A stretch of DNA of 64,000 nucleotides from Halomarinibacterium sp034670265 (lineage in GTDB: Bacteria; Bacteroidota; Bacteroidia; Flavobacteriales; Flavobacteriaceae), in contig JAXMNU010000003.1 of NCBI GenBank assembly GCA_034670265.1, positions 248,001-312,000 of the forward strand, given 5' to 3'. The notes beneath the pieces were generated by a model. The model was not told the origin of the DNA and did no database searches. It saw only the letters and a program-made list of their open reading frames with translations. Below are positions 53,803 through 62,318 of the stretch, in pieces; the first letter of the stretch is position 1; each line of letters starts with the position of its first letter. Position numbers and translations under genes: made by a program.

Positions 53803-54213
53803 TTAATAAAGCTCTAGCGAATAAGGTCGAAATCGTTTTTTTGGTAAATCGATTACCAGTAAACCAGACTCAAAATTTGCTTTAATTTTTGTAGCGTCTA
53901 TGGTAGTAGGTAACCTATAGCTTTTAGAGAAGGTGTCTATTCCATAAGAATATAGCTTGCCTTCTTTACTATTTGTTGGGATTGATTTTTTTGCAGTTAC
54001 TACTAAATTTCCATTGTTAATATCAATTTTGAAATCATCTTTATTAAACCCACTGGTGGCTATTTTTATTTTAGTTATATGTAAATCTTCATAAATATTA
54101 AGCACTAACATGGTGGTAGCTCTTAATTTACTTCCTTCCAAGACATCTGTTACATATTGAGAATTGTAAGTATTATGTTTCTTATTTTCTATTATTAACG
54201 ATACATTTTTCAT
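53803..54213 (-). CDS. Hsp20/alpha-crystallin-family small heat shock protein
   Basis: 136 residues. The alpha-crystallin domain spans about 38-128: an A-x-x-GFNKDDFKI strand pair, NGNLVVTAKK, and the conserved FSKSYRLP and SGLLVIDLPKK segments (G-x-L). A holdase that binds unfolding proteins. The N-terminal arm is short and the C-terminal IxI motif is not obvious. A near-consensus sigma70-type promoter with twin dyads lies about 240-300 nt upstream, giving a long leader. Confidence 0.88.
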   Translation of the reverse strand: MKNVSLIIENKKHNTYNSQYVTDVLEGSKLRATTMLVLNIYEDLHITKIKIATSGFNKDDFKIDINNGNLVVTAKKSIPTNSKEGKLYSYGIDTFSKSYRLPTTIDATKIKANFESGLLVIDLPKKRFRPYSLELY

Positions 54214-54536
54214 GATGGCAGGTTTTAAAGTATATCTCTACATAAGCGCTGTTTTTATGTAACTCTAAAGTATTCTATTTAAAGATTTGCATTTATTTTT
54301 TGTGATTATTTAAGAATAAAAAAAAGGATGCCTTAACATAATGTATTCCCAAAGTTTATATTTAAAATAGTGTATATAAATACGTTACAATAAAGTGGGG
54401 AAAATTATAAATGTTAAAATTTATCCCTTTTTGGAGGATAATAATAAGAGTATAAAAGAAACAATTTTAAAAGTCAACAGGATTTTTCCTGTGGAAATAG
54501 ACAGGGTTTTTCCTGTATAGGTTTTAGGAAAATCTA
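54214..54536 (-). promoter_or_regulatory. 323-nt region upstream of hsp20: sigma70-like promoter and twin dyads
   Basis: Minus strand: TTGACT (54477-54472), 17 nt, TATACT (54454-54449). Directly upstream are two 16-bp dyads, ACAGGATTTTTCCTGT (54477-54492) and ACAGGGTTTTTCCTGT (54501-54516), starts 24 nt apart. About 230 nt of AT-rich leader follow before the hsp20 ATG, with no ORF over 10 codons. Nothing else is seen. Confidence 0.6.
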
Positions 54537-55298
54537 TTAAATATTAGAATCCACCAAGACCTTCCAAATTCCTTCAGCATCCTTTTGCCAAATGATGATG
54601 TATTTTCCGTTATAGCTGCCACTACATTGCCCAATTTCGTAGGCGAGGGTTGGCGTCACCATTTCAAGATGCAGTGGGCTAAGGTTGAGGGTATAGTTGG
54701 GGTTGTTCATATAACCGTATTCATTTGCTACCGCATCGATACCTACTACCACAGGCTTGTGGTTATAATACACCGTGTTTGTGGTATAGAGTTCTGAAAC
54801 TAATGCCATAGCATTGTGAGCATTGCATAACGCTATCCATTGGTTTCTTCGTACATCGATTTGAGGGTCGAGCGGGGTGTTGCTTTCGGCTTTCGATATA
54901 AATTCGAAGTCACGTTTTTGAAGGGATGTATTCCAAATCACCACATGGGTGTATTGGTCGCCATTGGCGAGGGTAAAATTGCCTATTTCGTAATCGTAGA
55001 GGGCATTGGCATTCACTCGGTAATTTGTTTCAATCGCTTCAATCCCCACTTCCTTTTTTGAATAATAGGTAGCAATGGCGTCGGCAATCTCAAAAACTTC
55101 CCCAGTGGCACGTACTTTTATGGCTTTTTCGGTATACAGTGTGGCGAGGGAATCCATTTGCTGGGTGGATATATAGCAGGCCCATTGTTTGTTTACAGAG
55201 GTTGTGTCGCCCTCCTGCTGAAGGCAATCTTGCGCTACTACCTGTGCAGAATGCCCTATGAAAAGGAAAAGAAATACGGTGAGGGAAAGGGTTTTCAT
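54537..55298 (-). CDS. Secreted protein with two NTF2/SnoaL-like domains
   Basis: About 253 residues from the ATG at 55298, which gives a clean signal peptide (LFIGHSAQVVAQ); an ATG at 55319 is in frame but would overlap the upstream gene. Two NTF2-like repeats follow (about 35-135 and 145-253), each with the pattern of a helix, a Tyr-rich strand and VVIWNTS / IIIWQKD. Enzyme or binding role unknown. It follows the PD40 lipoprotein gene by about 11 nt. Confidence 0.8.
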   Translation of the reverse strand: MKTLSLTVFLFLFIGHSAQVVAQDCLQQEGDTTSVNKQWACYISTQQMDSLATLYTEKAIKVRATGEVFEIADAIATYYSKKEVGIEAIETNYRVNANALYDYEIGNFTLANGDQYTHVVIWNTSLQKRDFEFISKAESNTPLDPQIDVRRNQWIALCNAHNAMALVSELYTTNTVYYNHKPVVVGIDAVANEYGYMNNPNYTLNLSPLHLEMVTPTLAYEIGQCSGSYNGKYIIIWQKDAEGIWKVLVDSNI

Positions 55299-55309
55299 AA
55301 AAAAAGGTT

Positions 55310-56215
55310 TTAATTCCAATCGGGAGATTCGTTGCGACCTTGTGTATTGGTTAACTGAACGGTTTCCTTCGTGTTTACATTTATTTTAAACAGATTGTAC
55401 ACCCCTTTACTGCCTGCGGTATAGACAAGCCAGTTGCCATCGGGCGACCAGCTTGGGGAGTAGCATTCAATTTCGTTTTGTGTAAGGTTGGTTACATTCT
55501 CACCATTAGCATCCATAAGGTAAATATCCCAACGGTCATTACTAAATCCGTAGAAAGCAATTTTGCTTCCGTCTGGCGAAAATTTGGCACCAGAGTCGTA
55601 GCCGTCCTTATGTGTTAACCGGGTGACATTGCTTCCGTCAACATCCATGATAAAGATTTCGCCATTGGCCGCATGAGAGGTATCTGTGGAGTCTCGTAAT
55701 TGTCTTGTAAATAAAATCTTTTTTCCATCGGGCGACCAACTGGGGCTTTCTTCATAGGCATCATTTTGGGTAAGGGCTTTTACGTTAGACCCGTCACTTT
55801 TCATTAGGTACACATCCTTGCTTAGCGAATCTCGATCGCTCATAAAAGCCACCCAAGCGCCGTCGGGAGAAGGAACAGGGATTACATCATTACCAGGGTG
55901 ATGGGTAAGTTGGGTGAGTTTTTTAGACAGGGTATCCAGTTTATAAATTTCAGAATTTCCGGTACGGTTGGAATAAAAATACACTTCCCCCAGGTTGGAC
56001 CAAGCAGGGGTGAAGTCCAACGAATCGTGTTGCGACATATTTTGTAATTGGGTGCCGTCGTCATTCATACTATAGACCTCGGCGTTGCCATCTCTATTGG
56101 TGACAAAGGTGATTTTACTTTTTACGTTGTCTGAAACGGAATCGCTTTCTTTGGTTTCTGAATTTTTACAGGAAACGAAAACGAAAAGTATAACCATATA
56201 TCTGAAGAATCCCAT
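55310..56215 (-). CDS. TolB-like PD40 beta-propeller lipoprotein
   Basis: 301 residues. Lipobox VFVSC; then five to six PD40/WD40-like blades (FVTNRDGNAEVYSMN, FYSNRTGNSEIYKL, SPSWSPDGKKILF, SPSWSPDGNWLVY). This resembles the TolB propeller without its N-terminal domain. It may bind a protein partner or sense the envelope. A TATCTTTG -7 box with a perfect palindrome upstream (56242-56269) precedes it. Confidence 0.87.
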   Translation of the reverse strand: MGFFRYMVILFVFVSCKNSETKESDSVSDNVKSKITFVTNRDGNAEVYSMNDDGTQLQNMSQHDSLDFTPAWSNLGEVYFYSNRTGNSEIYKLDTLSKKLTQLTHHPGNDVIPVPSPDGAWVAFMSDRDSLSKDVYLMKSDGSNVKALTQNDAYEESPSWSPDGKKILFTRQLRDSTDTSHAANGEIFIMDVDGSNVTRLTHKDGYDSGAKFSPDGSKIAFYGFSNDRWDIYLMDANGENVTNLTQNEIECYSPSWSPDGNWLVYTAGSKGVYNLFKINVNTKETVQLTNTQGRNESPDWN

Positions 56216-56241
56216 ACCTATTTTTTAATTGATGCCTTTCC

Positions 56242-56269
56242 CAAAGATACTGAATTACCCTATAGGGTA
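56242..56269 (-). promoter_or_regulatory. -7 box and palindrome of the PD40 lipoprotein gene
   Basis: TATCTTTG on the minus strand (56249-56242) with a perfect palindrome TACCCTATAGGGTA (56256-56269) 6 nt upstream. Confidence 0.4.
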
Positions 56270-56273
56270 TAAA

Positions 56274-56297
56274 AAAGGACGCTCGAAAGCGTCCTTT
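56274..56297 (-). terminator. Terminator of the receptor-DUF5689 operon
   Basis: AAAGGACGCT / AGCGTCCTTT, 10-bp stem with a 4-nt loop, followed by a U-rich stretch on the minus strand, 25 nt after the stop at 56323. Confidence 0.82.
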
Positions 56298-56322
56298 ATA
56301 TTCAGAAATTATGTTGAGAATC

Positions 56323-57735
56323 TTAGTTCCCTGTGATTTCAATATTATCGATGTGGTAACGTGTGGTAGCGTTAGGGTCGCTTCCTTCGTATACAAAACC
56401 GATGTTCACAGTGCCCTCTAAACACGAAATGTTTACAGGGCCAACGGCTACAAAATCACCAAACCCTCCTGACGGTCCGCTTGGGATATCCACATCTAGT
56501 TCTTGCCACGTTGCGGTAGTTACGTCTCCTGTAAAGTCGGTAGAGAATACCACGCTTAGGATGGTTCCGTTATCGAAGTTTGTTTGGATGTCCATCGTCA
56601 ATTCTTCTTCGGTGGTATTATCCATATCAATACTTGGAGTTACCAACCACGTTTCAATAGTGCTTTCACCACTGTTAAATCCTGAGATTTGCGCATAATT
56701 TGAACCATCAAAATTACCAATTACCCAAAGCGTTCCGCCTCCGTTTACATTTACATTGGTCCAACCTGCATTGACATAATCTTCTATAGCGTCTTCAGAC
56801 TCAAAGTTTTCGCTCCAGAAAACATTTCCGCCACCACTTGGGCCATCACAGTTGAAGGTGTCTGGGTCACAACGATTGTCGTCATCTAAGTTTACATCGT
56901 CTAAGGTGTTTACCGTTACTATAAAATACTCGCCAAAGAAATCGTAGGTTAAAATAGCATTGATGTTTCCTCTTCCAGTGGCTAATTCTTGCGATTTGAA
57001 ATCGGCAAAAGTACTCGTGCTAAAAATAGTGGTGCTTCCCGTAGCACAGCTTTCTAAGATACGCTCACCGTCAAACTCATCACTTGCTTCACCAGCATAG
57101 GTTAATGGGTCGTTTCCTAAGGCTTGCCCACGTGTAAATTGTACATCGGTTAACTGAATAAACAAGTTGGTTTTGTCATCTGAAAAATCTGCCATACTTA
57201 AAGGTAAAGGAACAATCTCTGCAACCATAGCGTCTCTTTTTACAAAGTCGTCCATTTGAGATTCTCCAATAGCTTCAATGCTTCCAGCGCTTTCAATTCC
57301 TAAGGTAAGCACTCCATTTTCAAGACCTACACTTAATCCTTGCAAGGCAACATAGACTCTTCTTCCGAAGTCGTAACGACCAAATAATGGGTTAGAATCG
57401 ATGACTAATTTTACTCCCGTTGTAGGGTTTGAAGCTTTATCCTGAAGGATAACTTCTTCAAAAAAGTTTCCAGTTTCATCGCTTGAAATTACGTATCCTT
57501 CAAGAAACTTTCCAGCGTAATCTTCGTTAAACGTAAGGGTGGCATTTCCGTTGGTAGCTACTTCTTGTTCCCACGCAGAACGTAAAGAGTTAATGGTTAC
57601 AACATCGGTAGCAGGAATATTTAGTTCTATGGCATCGCCATTAGGGATATCAAATTCGTCATCCTGAACACAGGATACAAACGTTACTACTGAGATAAGT
57701 AGTAGGATTAGGGTATTTATTTTTAAATGTTTCAT
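56323..57735 (-). CDS. DUF5689 lipoprotein with choice-of-anchor-J-like domain
   Basis: About 470 residues from the ATG at 57735, which gives a clean lipoprotein signal (VVTFVSC). The N-terminal part (about 40-260) matches DUF5689, whose fold is thought to relate to OB-type nucleic-acid-binding domains (my recollection). The C-terminal part (about 300-470; FWSENFESEDAIEDY, NVGFVYEG-like NIGFVYEGSDP) is a choice-of-anchor-J/MAM-like beta-sandwich. It follows the TonB receptor by 28 nt and would be its surface partner, like a SusD. Confidence 0.85.
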   Translation of the reverse strand: MKHLKINTLILLLISVVTFVSCVQDDEFDIPNGDAIELNIPATDVVTINSLRSAWEQEVATNGNATLTFNEDYAGKFLEGYVISSDETGNFFEEVILQDKASNPTTGVKLVIDSNPLFGRYDFGRRVYVALQGLSVGLENGVLTLGIESAGSIEAIGESQMDDFVKRDAMVAEIVPLPLSMADFSDDKTNLFIQLTDVQFTRGQALGNDPLTYAGEASDEFDGERILESCATGSTTIFSTSTFADFKSQELATGRGNINAILTYDFFGEYFIVTVNTLDDVNLDDDNRCDPDTFNCDGPSGGGNVFWSENFESEDAIEDYVNAGWTNVNVNGGGTLWVIGNFDGSNYAQISGFNSGESTIETWLVTPSIDMDNTTEEELTMDIQTNFDNGTILSVVFSTDFTGDVTTATWQELDVDIPSGPSGGFGDFVAVGPVNISCLEGTVNIGFVYEGSDPNATTRYHIDNIEITGN

Positions 57736-57763
57736 TATACTGAATTTTATTTTTATCAATTTA

Positions 57764-60577
57764 TTAGAATCGAACGTAAAGGTTTAGATAATATGTGGTT
57801 CCATTTCCGAAGAAATAGCGGTTGCCAAACAATGGGCCTCCCGTATTAGTTTGCTCTTCCAACTGCTGTTGGTAGTTAGAACGGCGAGAATCTTCAAATC
57901 CACCCGTTTTATATTCTTGGTCTAATACGTTATTGATGGTAGCAAAGAATCCAACAAAGTAGTCTTTAATTTTCCAAGACTTACCCCCAACAATGTTTAC
58001 TAAAAAGTAATCGTCAAGTTGCTCTTGCTGTAATAATTGTCTCGCTACATCTTCGTCGTAATTTGCGAATACTTGTAAGTCGGTATCCAACGCAAAGTCT
58101 TCACTTCTTCTCAACGAGCTTACATCTACATAGGCATTAGAGAAGTAGTTGGTTGTTGCGCCAACCCACCAGAAATCTGGGTCACGATATTCGAAACCAA
58201 TTTGGTAGGCTCTTTCGGGACCTCCCGCTACGTGATAGTTTTCAAGGAACACTTGTCTTTTTCCACGTGCTTCTAAGTCATTCCCTTCTACAAAGCCGTC
58301 GGCTGGGTCAAAGTCGTAATCATCACCAGAAAGATAAAGGGTGGCATCGTCTGTATAGATATTTTGTCCTACGGAAGCAGCAGCTTTTACTAAAAATGTT
58401 GGCGTTACCTGTGCTTCAATACCCATTTCAACTCCTACATTTCGCTTTTCAATTCCCTGAACAATCTCCTGAACGAAAGCACTGTTGTCTTCTGTTCCGA
58501 AAGCATTTTGGGTAAAGAAGAAACCAATTTCGGTAGCATCCTGAAAACCTGCATAAAATCCAGTCACTCTCGCTTTCACTATCGGAGATCGGTAGATATA
58601 ACTTAGGTCTGCACTTTGGATTTTTTCTTCCGTTAAGTTATCCACTACGTCGTTATTCTGTCTTGCGTTGGCAAACGAATTACGTAAGGTTGGCGCATTG
58701 GTAAAGTACCCTCCGTTAAAATCGATGAGGTGACGTCCTGTTACTTTGTAGGTCAATCCTCCTTTTGCACCAAAGTTGGTAAAGGTTAATTCCTCGCTAT
58801 CTCCTAAAGAACGATTGCCTTCTGCAAAGTATCCATTTTGAAAAATACCCGTTCTTTGGTAGGCTGTGTTGGAAGCATTTAATCCTAAGTAGAAATCTAC
58901 GGTGCTGTATTTAAATTGTGCTTGTGCAAATCCAGTTAATACAGATGCACCTAATTCGTAATTATACCGATAGGCATCTCCTACTTGTACGACACGATTC
59001 GGATTCTGGACATCGCTTTGTGCAAAGAATGGTGTTGGTCCCGCATAAAATCTGTCATAATCTTCAAACCCAGTTCCGCCGAGTAAATCGGTGATTTCTG
59101 CATAATTTTCACTGGTTAAGCTTCGGTAGCTTAAAGAACCGTTAATCGTAATATTATTGGTAATCGCTGAAGATAAAATCGTGTTTAACGTCAACTGCGT
59201 GTCATCCACACGATCGTCTTGTAACACAAAACTTGAAAACCCTGTGGCGCTATTTAAATTGGTTTGGTAGATATTATTCCAATCTATTTGCCCATCATTG
59301 ATGAATTCTTGTTCAGCTAAATAGGCTTGCTGATAATCGTATGATGTTGGCGAGGGAAAACGTAAAAAGTAGCTAGGCATTCTTTGGTAATAGTTTCCAA
59401 AAGGATTTCTATTTCCGCCGTTGTCAATTCGTGAGTTTCCTACTTTTCCAAATTGATACCCCATATTGGTGTTTAATCTTGTTTTATCACTAATGTTCCA
59501 ATAGTGGTTAAGCATGACAACAGGCTCCTCGATATCACGCTCTCTGCTGTTTCTTATTTCCCCATCTTGGTATCCCCAGTTTGGGTTGTATTTAATTCCT
59601 TTTAAATCTTTAGCCTCTTGCGTAATAGCTGTAGAACGACCTCTTCGGTTTGGCGTATAAAATGCCGTAAGGTTTAAGCTATGGTCGTCATTTAATTTTT
59701 TCTCTACCGAAGCAAAGAAAGAATTAGCATCGTAAAGTGTTCCATCTTGAAAACCTTCCTCACCAAATCGTCTTGAAGCAAGTACTGAATATGCCCAACC
59801 GTTTTGAGTTTGACCACTGTTGTAAGATCCCATCACTCTTCCGGTGTAGCTTCGGTTGGCAGCAGCATAAGAAACACGTCCGCCTTTACGATATTGAGAA
59901 GCTCGCATTACGATATTAGTAGTTCCCGCAAGACCTCCAAAAGTGTAATCGTTCGCTTTAAGACCCATAGAGAATTCTCTATTTCGCTGTGCATCATTTA
60001 ACCCACCCCAATTACTCCATTGCGGGCGACCGTTAAACTGCTTGTTCATTTCGATACCATTAATGAGTACTTTTCCATTTTCGGAATCGAGTCCTCTTGG
60101 TCTAAAGAAGGTTGCACTAAAATCGAAAGCTGCGGCATCTAAGAAAGTATCGTTGGAAGCTTGTAATAAACCAGACACATTATACGAAGTACCTTCGTCC
60201 TCATTTAATTCGTTGTCTGAAAGACTAATAATCCCAATTTGGGCTTCCACTTCCGATAAATCTAACTGAAGCAAAATAAGATCCAAATCGACTGTCTTTC
60301 CGTTTTGAATAGTAATAGGAATACGCTGTAAGATATAATCAGCTTTATTCACAATTAACACCTGCTCTCCCTGTGGCAGATTGTTACTAGTAATAGAAAA
60401 TAACCCTTCGCTATCTGTTTCGGTATTAAACACACTACTTAAAATGCGTATTTCCACACCAGGAACAGCTTCGTTAGAATTTGCATCTACCACTTTTCCT
60501 TTAACTGTAGCATCTTGGGCAAGCATAGAAAACACTCCCACTGTGCTTAAGAAAAAGGTTAAAATGAATTGTTTCAT
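57764..60577 (-). CDS. TonB-dependent outer-membrane receptor
   Basis: 937 residues. Signal peptide, a carboxypeptidase-regulatory-like domain (about 22-105; VKGKVVDANSNEAVPGVEI), a plug (about 120-230; FRPRGLDSENGKVLINGIEMN) and a 22-strand-type barrel ending with Phe (LNLYVRF). The plug and barrel are diverged from SusC. It imports a substrate with TonB energy; by context, one released by the neighbouring nuclease/phosphatase family protein. Promoter box TAGTTTTG at 60631-60624. Confidence 0.92.
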   Translation of the reverse strand: MKQFILTFFLSTVGVFSMLAQDATVKGKVVDANSNEAVPGVEIRILSSVFNTETDSEGLFSITSNNLPQGEQVLIVNKADYILQRIPITIQNGKTVDLDLILLQLDLSEVEAQIGIISLSDNELNEDEGTSYNVSGLLQASNDTFLDAAAFDFSATFFRPRGLDSENGKVLINGIEMNKQFNGRPQWSNWGGLNDAQRNREFSMGLKANDYTFGGLAGTTNIVMRASQYRKGGRVSYAAANRSYTGRVMGSYNSGQTQNGWAYSVLASRRFGEEGFQDGTLYDANSFFASVEKKLNDDHSLNLTAFYTPNRRGRSTAITQEAKDLKGIKYNPNWGYQDGEIRNSRERDIEEPVVMLNHYWNISDKTRLNTNMGYQFGKVGNSRIDNGGNRNPFGNYYQRMPSYFLRFPSPTSYDYQQAYLAEQEFINDGQIDWNNIYQTNLNSATGFSSFVLQDDRVDDTQLTLNTILSSAITNNITINGSLSYRSLTSENYAEITDLLGGTGFEDYDRFYAGPTPFFAQSDVQNPNRVVQVGDAYRYNYELGASVLTGFAQAQFKYSTVDFYLGLNASNTAYQRTGIFQNGYFAEGNRSLGDSEELTFTNFGAKGGLTYKVTGRHLIDFNGGYFTNAPTLRNSFANARQNNDVVDNLTEEKIQSADLSYIYRSPIVKARVTGFYAGFQDATEIGFFFTQNAFGTEDNSAFVQEIVQGIEKRNVGVEMGIEAQVTPTFLVKAAASVGQNIYTDDATLYLSGDDYDFDPADGFVEGNDLEARGKRQVFLENYHVAGGPERAYQIGFEYRDPDFWWVGATTNYFSNAYVDVSSLRRSEDFALDTDLQVFANYDEDVARQLLQQEQLDDYFLVNIVGGKSWKIKDYFVGFFATINNVLDQEYKTGGFEDSRRSNYQQQLEEQTNTGGPLFGNRYFFGNGTTYYLNLYVRF

Positions 60578-60623
60578 CCTGTTTCGTTGTTTTTAATTTT
60601 AAATAAACGTTATAATTCGCGTG

Positions 60624-60677
60624 CAAAACTACATTTTTTAAATGAAATAAGTAATTTTGGCGTACCCTTTGCAAAGG
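60624..60677. promoter_or_regulatory. Back-to-back promoters and palindrome between receptor and nuclease genes
   Basis: TAGTTTTG on the minus strand (60631-60624) and TAATTTTG on the plus strand (60652-60659) are exact -7 boxes 20 nt apart, so the divergent promoters overlap. A 12-bp palindrome CCTTTGCAAAGG (60666-60677) lies just downstream of the plus-strand box. Confidence 0.5.
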
Positions 60678-60706
60678 ATTTTACGCAAACTTAATACTAC
60701 ACTAGA

Positions 60707-61756
60707 ATGAGATTAATATTCAGGCTTTTTGCACTGTGTTTCTTTATTACAGTTTTTGGAAATGCACAAGAAAAGAAAACCTATAAGGTAAATACTGTGG
60801 CCTTTTATAACCTTGAGAATCTATTCGATTTTGAAGATGATCCTATTACCTTTGATGATGATAGAACACCAACTGGAAAAGACCATTGGACTGAGGAAAT
60901 ATATAATGACAAGTTGAAAAACATGGCTCAGGTAATTTCTGAAATTGGCGCAGACGTTACAGGTACTTCTCCAGTACTTATTGGTGTTTGTGAAGTAGAA
61001 AATAGAAGAGTACTCGAGGATTTAATTAATCAAGAATCATTATCGGATAAGGACTATGGGATTGTCCATTTCGATTCGCCAGATAGACGAGGAATTGATG
61101 TTGCATTATTGTATCAGAAAAAAATATTTACCCCAACAAATTATGAAGCACACGAGTTAAAAATTTACGATAATAATGATGTTACAAAACGAGTTTATAC
61201 TCGTGACCAATTATTGGTAAGTGGAATGCTTGATGGCGAAAAAATACATCTTATTGTAAACCATTGGCCATCGAGAAGTGGTGGTGAGGCACGAAGCCGA
61301 TTTAAAAGAGTAAAAGCTGCCAAGTTGAACAAACAAATTATTGATTCATTGTTTAGTGAAGACCCTTATGCGAAAATCATTACTATGGGAGATTTGAATG
61401 ATGACCCAACAAGCCCTAGTCTTACCGAGGTTTTAAAACCTAAAAGTGATAAAGATGAAGTAGGCTTAAGAGAATTATACAACCCAATGGAAGATATGTT
61501 CAAAAAAGGATTAGGGACACTGGCTTGGAGAGATGGGTGGAATTTATTTGACCAAATGATTGTGTCTTCTGAATTAACAAAAAAAGACTATTCATCGTAT
61601 AGATTATACAAAGCAGGAATTTATAATAAGTCCTATTTAGCTAATCCACGTGGGCGATATAAAGGATACCCTTATCGTAGCTATGCAGACGGAGGTTATA
61701 CGGGAGGGTATAGTGATCACTTCCCAGTGTATTTATATCTTATAAAAGAAAAGTAA
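60707..61756 (+). CDS. Exported endonuclease/exonuclease/phosphatase-family protein
   Basis: 349 residues. A signal peptide (FFITVFGNAQ) is followed by the EEP fold: FYNLENLFD (metal Asn/Glu), GVCEVENRRVLEDL, NHWPSRSGGEARSRFKR, GDLNDDP and the catalytic YSDHFPVYL. Members are extracellular or periplasmic nucleases, or phosphodiesterases. It shares a promoter region with the divergent TonB receptor and DUF5689 genes. The substrate, DNA, RNA or another phosphodiester, is not resolved. Confidence 0.9.
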   Translation: MRLIFRLFALCFFITVFGNAQEKKTYKVNTVAFYNLENLFDFEDDPITFDDDRTPTGKDHWTEEIYNDKLKNMAQVISEIGADVTGTSPVLIGVCEVENRRVLEDLINQESLSDKDYGIVHFDSPDRRGIDVALLYQKKIFTPTNYEAHELKIYDNNDVTKRVYTRDQLLVSGMLDGEKIHLIVNHWPSRSGGEARSRFKRVKAAKLNKQIIDSLFSEDPYAKIITMGDLNDDPTSPSLTEVLKPKSDKDEVGLRELYNPMEDMFKKGLGTLAWRDGWNLFDQMIVSSELTKKDYSSYRLYKAGIYNKSYLANPRGRYKGYPYRSYADGGYTGGYSDHFPVYLYLIKEK

Positions 61757-61758
61757 AA

Positions 61759-61785
61759 AAAGCGCTCCTTAGAGCGCTTTTTTTA
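61759..61785. terminator. Terminator between the nuclease and small membrane gene
   Basis: AAAGCGCTC / GAGCGCTTT, 9-bp stem, loop CTTA, with T-runs on both sides; it serves the plus gene ending at 61756 and the minus gene ending at 61783. Confidence 0.85.
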
Positions 61786-62226
61786 TGCAAACCATTGTTG
61801 CCAAGGAATTCTACTAAGCATTAAAATTAATGCAAGCGTATAAAATATACTGAGCGTTTTAAACTTTGGTTTTGAAACCAATTTCTTTTTATGTTTTGAA
61901 TACCCTATAGTAATTAATACAACCGCAAGTATCATTACCGTGATATGCTCGACTGCATAAAGTCTTAATGTAGCATCTTTCATAACAGTTCCCATTCCAT
62001 TGTTTGTAATAGATTTTAGGCCTAATGGGGAAATAAAATAAAGTATTAAGCCTATTAACAACTGAATATGAGATACTATTAAAGCAAAAAGTGAAATTCT
62101 GAAATCCTTAGGTTGATATTCTTTATTTCCGAATAAACCTGCCAAAGCATTTAAAGTAGCAATTAAGACAATAAATAGCACAAGATATGCCCAATACGAA
62201 TGTATAAATTGAAGTGTTGTGTACAT
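61783..62226 (-). CDS. Small polytopic membrane protein, unknown family
   Basis: About 147 residues from the ATG at 62226; the upstream in-frame start at 62301 falls inside a terminator hairpin and is rejected. Four hydrophobic segments (about 5-30, 50-70, 90-110, 125-140). A conserved-looking His (HSYWAYLVLF) and VEHITVM suggest a heme- or quinone-related membrane protein. Such genes are sometimes mislabelled as ribosomal protein L27 or cytochrome b in Bacteroidota; neither is supported here. Confidence 0.72.
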   Translation of the reverse strand: MYTTLQFIHSYWAYLVLFIVLIATLNALAGLFGNKEYQPKDFRISLFALIVSHIQLLIGLILYFISPLGLKSITNNGMGTVMKDATLRLYAVEHITVMILAVVLITIGYSKHKKKLVSKPKFKTLSIFYTLALILMLSRIPWQQWFA

Positions 62227-62268
62227 AATTAAAAGAGGTTTAGTTTTTAGTTGAGATAAAGGTATAAA

Positions 62269-62298
62269 AAAAGAGGTTGGCAATAGCCAACCTCTTTT
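62269..62298 (-). terminator. Terminator of the 5'-truncated TonB receptor gene
   Basis: AAAAGAGGTTGGC / GCCAACCTCTTTT, 13-bp stem with a 4-nt loop, followed on the minus strand by a U-run, 20 nt after the receptor's stop at 62319. Confidence 0.9.
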
Positions 62299-62318
62299 CA
62301 ATTTTCGTGAGAGAAAAC

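Noticed and set aside
54300..54335. Small ORF (about 9 codons) in the hsp20 leader
   Set aside because: Too short and without a recognisable start context; could be chance in AT-rich sequence.
62226..62301. Upstream start for the small membrane protein
   Set aside because: It falls inside the terminator hairpin of the TonB receptor transcript.
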